NCBI RefSeq assembly: GCF_022662175.1
Contig: NZ_JAKMCR010000004.1
Location: 168,299 to 232,298, forward strand
DNA from: Aestuariivivens marinum
GTDB lineage: Bacteria; Bacteroidota; Bacteroidia; Flavobacteriales; Flavobacteriaceae
DNA: 64,000 nucleotides
Direction of reading: 5' to 3'
Below the pieces are notes generated by a model. The model worked only from the letters and a program-made list of their open reading frames with translations, was not told the DNA's origin and made no database searches. Below are positions 61,735 through 64,000 of the stretch, in pieces (position 1 is the stretch's first letter; each line of letters opens with the position of its first letter). The position numbers and the translations under genes were made by a program.

Positions 61735-63669
61735 TTAAAACGACTTTAGCGTTTTATTAATGTCTTCTTTTATTATTTTGGCAAAGTCTTCAGTAGAAAT
61801 CATTCCCAAATCTTGGCCACCATGTTTTCGTACTGTTACTTTATTTTCATTTTCTTCTTGTTCACCAATAATGAGCATATAAGGGTGTTTTTCCATTTCG
61901 GCTTCCCGAATTTTTTTCCCAATTGTCTCGTTTCTATGGTCTACAAGGGCGCGAATTTCGTGATTTTCTAGCAAATTTAAAACTTTTTCAGAGTATTTTT
62001 CATATTTCTCACTTAGCGACAGGATTTTAACCTGAATAGGCATAAGCCAAATAGGGAAATTGCCTCCTGTGTGTTCTAATAATAACGCTACAAAACGTTC
62101 CATACTACCAAAGGGTGCACGGTGAATCATTACCGGACGGTGCATTTCATTGTCACTACCTTTATAAGTCAGGTCAAAACGTTCAGGTAAATTATAATCT
62201 ACTTGTATGGTTCCAAGTTGCCAACGTCTTCCCAAAGCATCTTTAACCATAAAGTCTAGCTTAGGCCCATAAAATGCAGCTTCTCCAGTTTCAATAACAT
62301 AGTCTAAGCCTTTATCTTTTGCTGCGTTAATAATGGCTTGTTCTGCTTTTTCCCAATTTGAAACATCACCAATATATTTGTCGGGATTTTCGGGATCCCT
62401 TATGGAAACCTGAGCTGTAAAGTTTTCAAAACCTAGGGAACCAAAAACATAAAGCACTAAATCAATAACATCTTTAAACTCTTTGTCCAATTGTTCGGGT
62501 GTACAGAACAAGTGTGCATCGTCTTGGGTAAAGCCTCTAACCCGGGTTAAACCATGCAATTCACCACTTTGCTCATATCTGTAAACGGTACCAAATTCAG
62601 CAAAACGTTTTGGCAGATCTTTATAGCTCCATTGTGAACTTTTATAGATTTCACAATGGTGCGGACAATTCATAGGTTTTAATAAAAACTCCTCATCCTC
62701 TTTTGGCGTATGAATAGGTTGAAAACTGTCCTCGCCATATTTTGCATAATGTCCAGAAGTAACATATAGTTCTTTTTGACCAATATGGGGCGTAACCACC
62801 ATTTCATAACCCGCTTTTTTTTGGGCAGTCTTTAAGAAGTTTTCCAAACGTTCACGCAAAGCAGCTCCTTTGGGCAGCCATAAGGGCAGTCCTTGACCTA
62901 CTTTTTGTGAAAAAGTAAATAGTTCCAGTTCCTTGCCAAGTTTTCTGTGGTCACGTTTTTTGGCTTCTTCAAGTAATTGTAAATATTCAGTAAGCTCTTT
63001 TTGTTTCGGAAATGAAATTCCATAAACCCTTGTTAGTTGCGGTTTGTTTTCGTCCCCTCTCCAATATGCACCAGCAACACTTAAGACCTTAACTGCCTTT
63101 ATGATGCCAGTATTAGGGATATGGCCTCCGCGACATAGGTCCGTAAATGTGGAATGATCACAAAAAGTAATAGTGCCATCCTCTAGGTTTTTTATAAGTT
63201 CGGTTTTAAACTCATTGTCCTTATATAAGGACAATGCTTCATCTTTGCTCGCTGAGCGCATCTTAAAATCATGCTTACCTCTAGCAATTTCCAGCATCTT
63301 ATTTTCAATAGTTTTAAAATCTTTTTCTGATACAGTATGTTCTCCAAAATCCACATCGTAATAAAACCCATTTTCAATAGCAGGACCTATGGTAAGTTTG
63401 GCACCAGGGAAAAGCTCTTCAATAGCTTGAGCTAAAACATGTGCAGAAGAATGCCAAAATGCAGCCTTACCTTCGTCATCCTTCCAGGTATAAAGTACCA
63501 AAGATCCATCCTTAGTTAATGGGGTGACAGTTTCCACTTTTATGCCATTATAACTTGCTGAAATGATATTTCTGGCAAGGCCTTCACTAATGCTTTTAGC
63601 AACATCCATTGGTGTAATACCTTTTTCAAATGATTTTTTGCTCCCGTCGGGTAGTGTAATATGTATCAT
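61735..63669 (-). CDS. thrS: Threonyl-tRNA synthetase
   Basis: This protein has 644 residues from the ATG at 63669 ([14 protein letters not shown]). A longer frame back to a TTG at 63723 would run through the promoter. Domains are TGS (1-60), the editing/SAD domain with [20 protein letters not shown] and a later [10 protein letters not shown], the class II core ([15 protein letters not shown] [41 protein letters not shown], the [20 protein letters not shown] motif 3) and an anticodon-binding domain ending near RKHGGQDLG. It is first gene of the thrS-infC-rpmI-rplT operon. Confidence 0.97.
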   Translation of the reverse strand: MIHITLPDGSKKSFEKGITPMDVAKSISEGLARNIISASYNGIKVETVTPLTKDGSLVLYTWKDDEGKAAFWHSSAHVLAQAIEELFPGAKLTIGPAIENGFYYDVDFGEHTVSEKDFKTIENKMLEIARGKHDFKMRSASKDEALSLYKDNEFKTELIKNLEDGTITFCDHSTFTDLCRGGHIPNTGIIKAVKVLSVAGAYWRGDENKPQLTRVYGISFPKQKELTEYLQLLEEAKKRDHRKLGKELELFTFSQKVGQGLPLWLPKGAALRERLENFLKTAQKKAGYEMVVTPHIGQKELYVTSGHYAKYGEDSFQPIHTPKEDEEFLLKPMNCPHHCEIYKSSQWSYKDLPKRFAEFGTVYRYEQSGELHGLTRVRGFTQDDAHLFCTPEQLDKEFKDVIDLVLYVFGSLGFENFTAQVSIRDPENPDKYIGDVSNWEKAEQAIINAAKDKGLDYVIETGEAAFYGPKLDFMVKDALGRRWQLGTIQVDYNLPERFDLTYKGSDNEMHRPVMIHRAPFGSMERFVALLLEHTGGNFPIWLMPIQVKILSLSEKYEKYSEKVLNLLENHEIRALVDHRNETIGKKIREAEMEKHPYMLIIGEQEENENKVTVRKHGGQDLGMISTEDFAKIIKEDINKTLKSF

Positions 63670-63692
63670 TAATATAAATTGAAATCCGGCTG

Positions 63693-63723
63693 CAAAGATA
63701 AGAGTATAACTAAATCCACACAA
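63693..63723 (-). promoter_or_regulatory. Canonical Bacteroidetes promoter of the thrS operon
   Basis: On the minus strand a TTG (63723-63721) is followed after 20 bases by TATCTTTG (63700-63693), fitting the TTG / TAnnTTTG consensus with correct spacing. The expected transcript start near 63687 gives a leader of about 18 bases. Confidence 0.68.
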
Positions 63724-63883
63724 TATATATATATGTATAATTTCTCTAGCCTTTAATTAAGTGTAACTTGCTTGATATTTATTATGCTTTGTCGTTAGCA
63801 CCGAAAGGTTTGGTGAGTTGCTAGTATGCCTTTTTGGTTACTGTGTTAGTATGACACTTTGTTTGTGGTTAATTGGTGTTGGT

Positions 63884-64000
63884 TTAAAGTTTTCCTGATC
63901 CTTCACGGTTTTCTACAATGTTTTTGTCTACCCCTATTGGTTGCGACAAGTGTATAGTCGGTCCTGTTTTTTTTTGCGGGGATTGCTTAGGGGCAAAAAA
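63884..64000 (-). CDS. C-terminal end of an unidentified gene (partial)
   Basis: An open frame of 38 codons enters from the right edge and ends with TAA. It reads APKQSPQKKTGPTIHLSQ, PIGVDKNIVENREGSGKL near its end and has codon use like its neighbours. It is too short to name. It could be a chance open frame. The 160-bp gap to the thrS promoter holds nothing else obvious. Confidence 0.4.
   Translation of the reverse strand, partial: FFAPKQSPQKKTGPTIHLSQPIGVDKNIVENREGSGKL

Noticed and set aside
63670..63723. N-terminal extension of thrS from a TTG at 63723
   Set aside because: That TTG is the -33 element of a well-formed promoter, and the extension has no homology to the TGS domain start.

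Overview
The window is chromosomal DNA of a member of the Bacteroidota, almost certainly a marine or alga-associated Flavobacteriaceae. The evidence is the strong A+T bias, a SusC/SusD pair with a divergent ECF sigma factor and a FecR anti-sigma factor, type IX secretion (T9SS) C-terminal signals, many TlpA-type lipoproteins, a two-gene transketolase, and promoters of the TTG / TAnnTTTG type. No rRNA, tRNA, CRISPR array, prophage or insertion sequence was seen.

Region 1 (1-8.6 kb) is a sugar catabolic module made of two divergent units. On the minus strand are a Na+/solute symporter, a two-domain mutarotase and a Gfo/Idh/MocA oxidoreductase cut by the window edge. On the plus strand are a secreted GH2 beta-galactosidase, a zinc alcohol dehydrogenase of L-galactonate dehydrogenase type and a tagaturonate reductase. 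Together they suggest oxidative breakdown of a galactose-containing algal or plant glycan: L-galactose through L-galactonate and tagaturonate to altronate, or alternatively pectin-derived sugars.

Region 2 (8.7-41.4 kb) lies almost entirely on the minus strand. Two paralogous secreted proteins of about 1340 residues sit at its ends. Each joins FG-GAP/VCBS repeats, an ASPIC/UnbV domain, a CTDP-type segment, an Ig/PKD-like segment, a vanadium haloperoxidase/PAP2 domain with the full active-site signature, and a T9SS tail. Between them are an ECF sigma factor, FecR, an STN-containing SusC, SusD, three TlpA lipoproteins, full-length DsbD, a DsbD-N-only protein, an M16 and an S9 peptidase, and a PLP enzyme. 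This looks like an inducible outer-membrane uptake locus with an envelope thiol-redox and peptidase theme.

Region 3 (41.8-50.3 kb) is mixed: a MORN-repeat protein, a membrane acyltransferase and TfoX-N protein pair, an AGCS symporter, a DUF4212/SSS symporter pair, an outer-membrane barrel and a split transketolase.

Region 4 (50.5-64 kb) is mostly core genome: tgt (lacking the zinc cysteines), an LptF/LptG-family permease, an EamA transporter, accA, dnaB, a secreted amidotransferase-fold protein usually labelled asparagine synthetase B, a small lipoprotein, a sulfatase, a YjbQ-family protein, and the classical thrS-infC-rpmI-rplT operon on the minus strand. infC has no ATG, GTG or TTG at its 5' end and appears to start at AUA. 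Several rho-independent terminators and two members of a dispersed palindromic repeat family separate the units.
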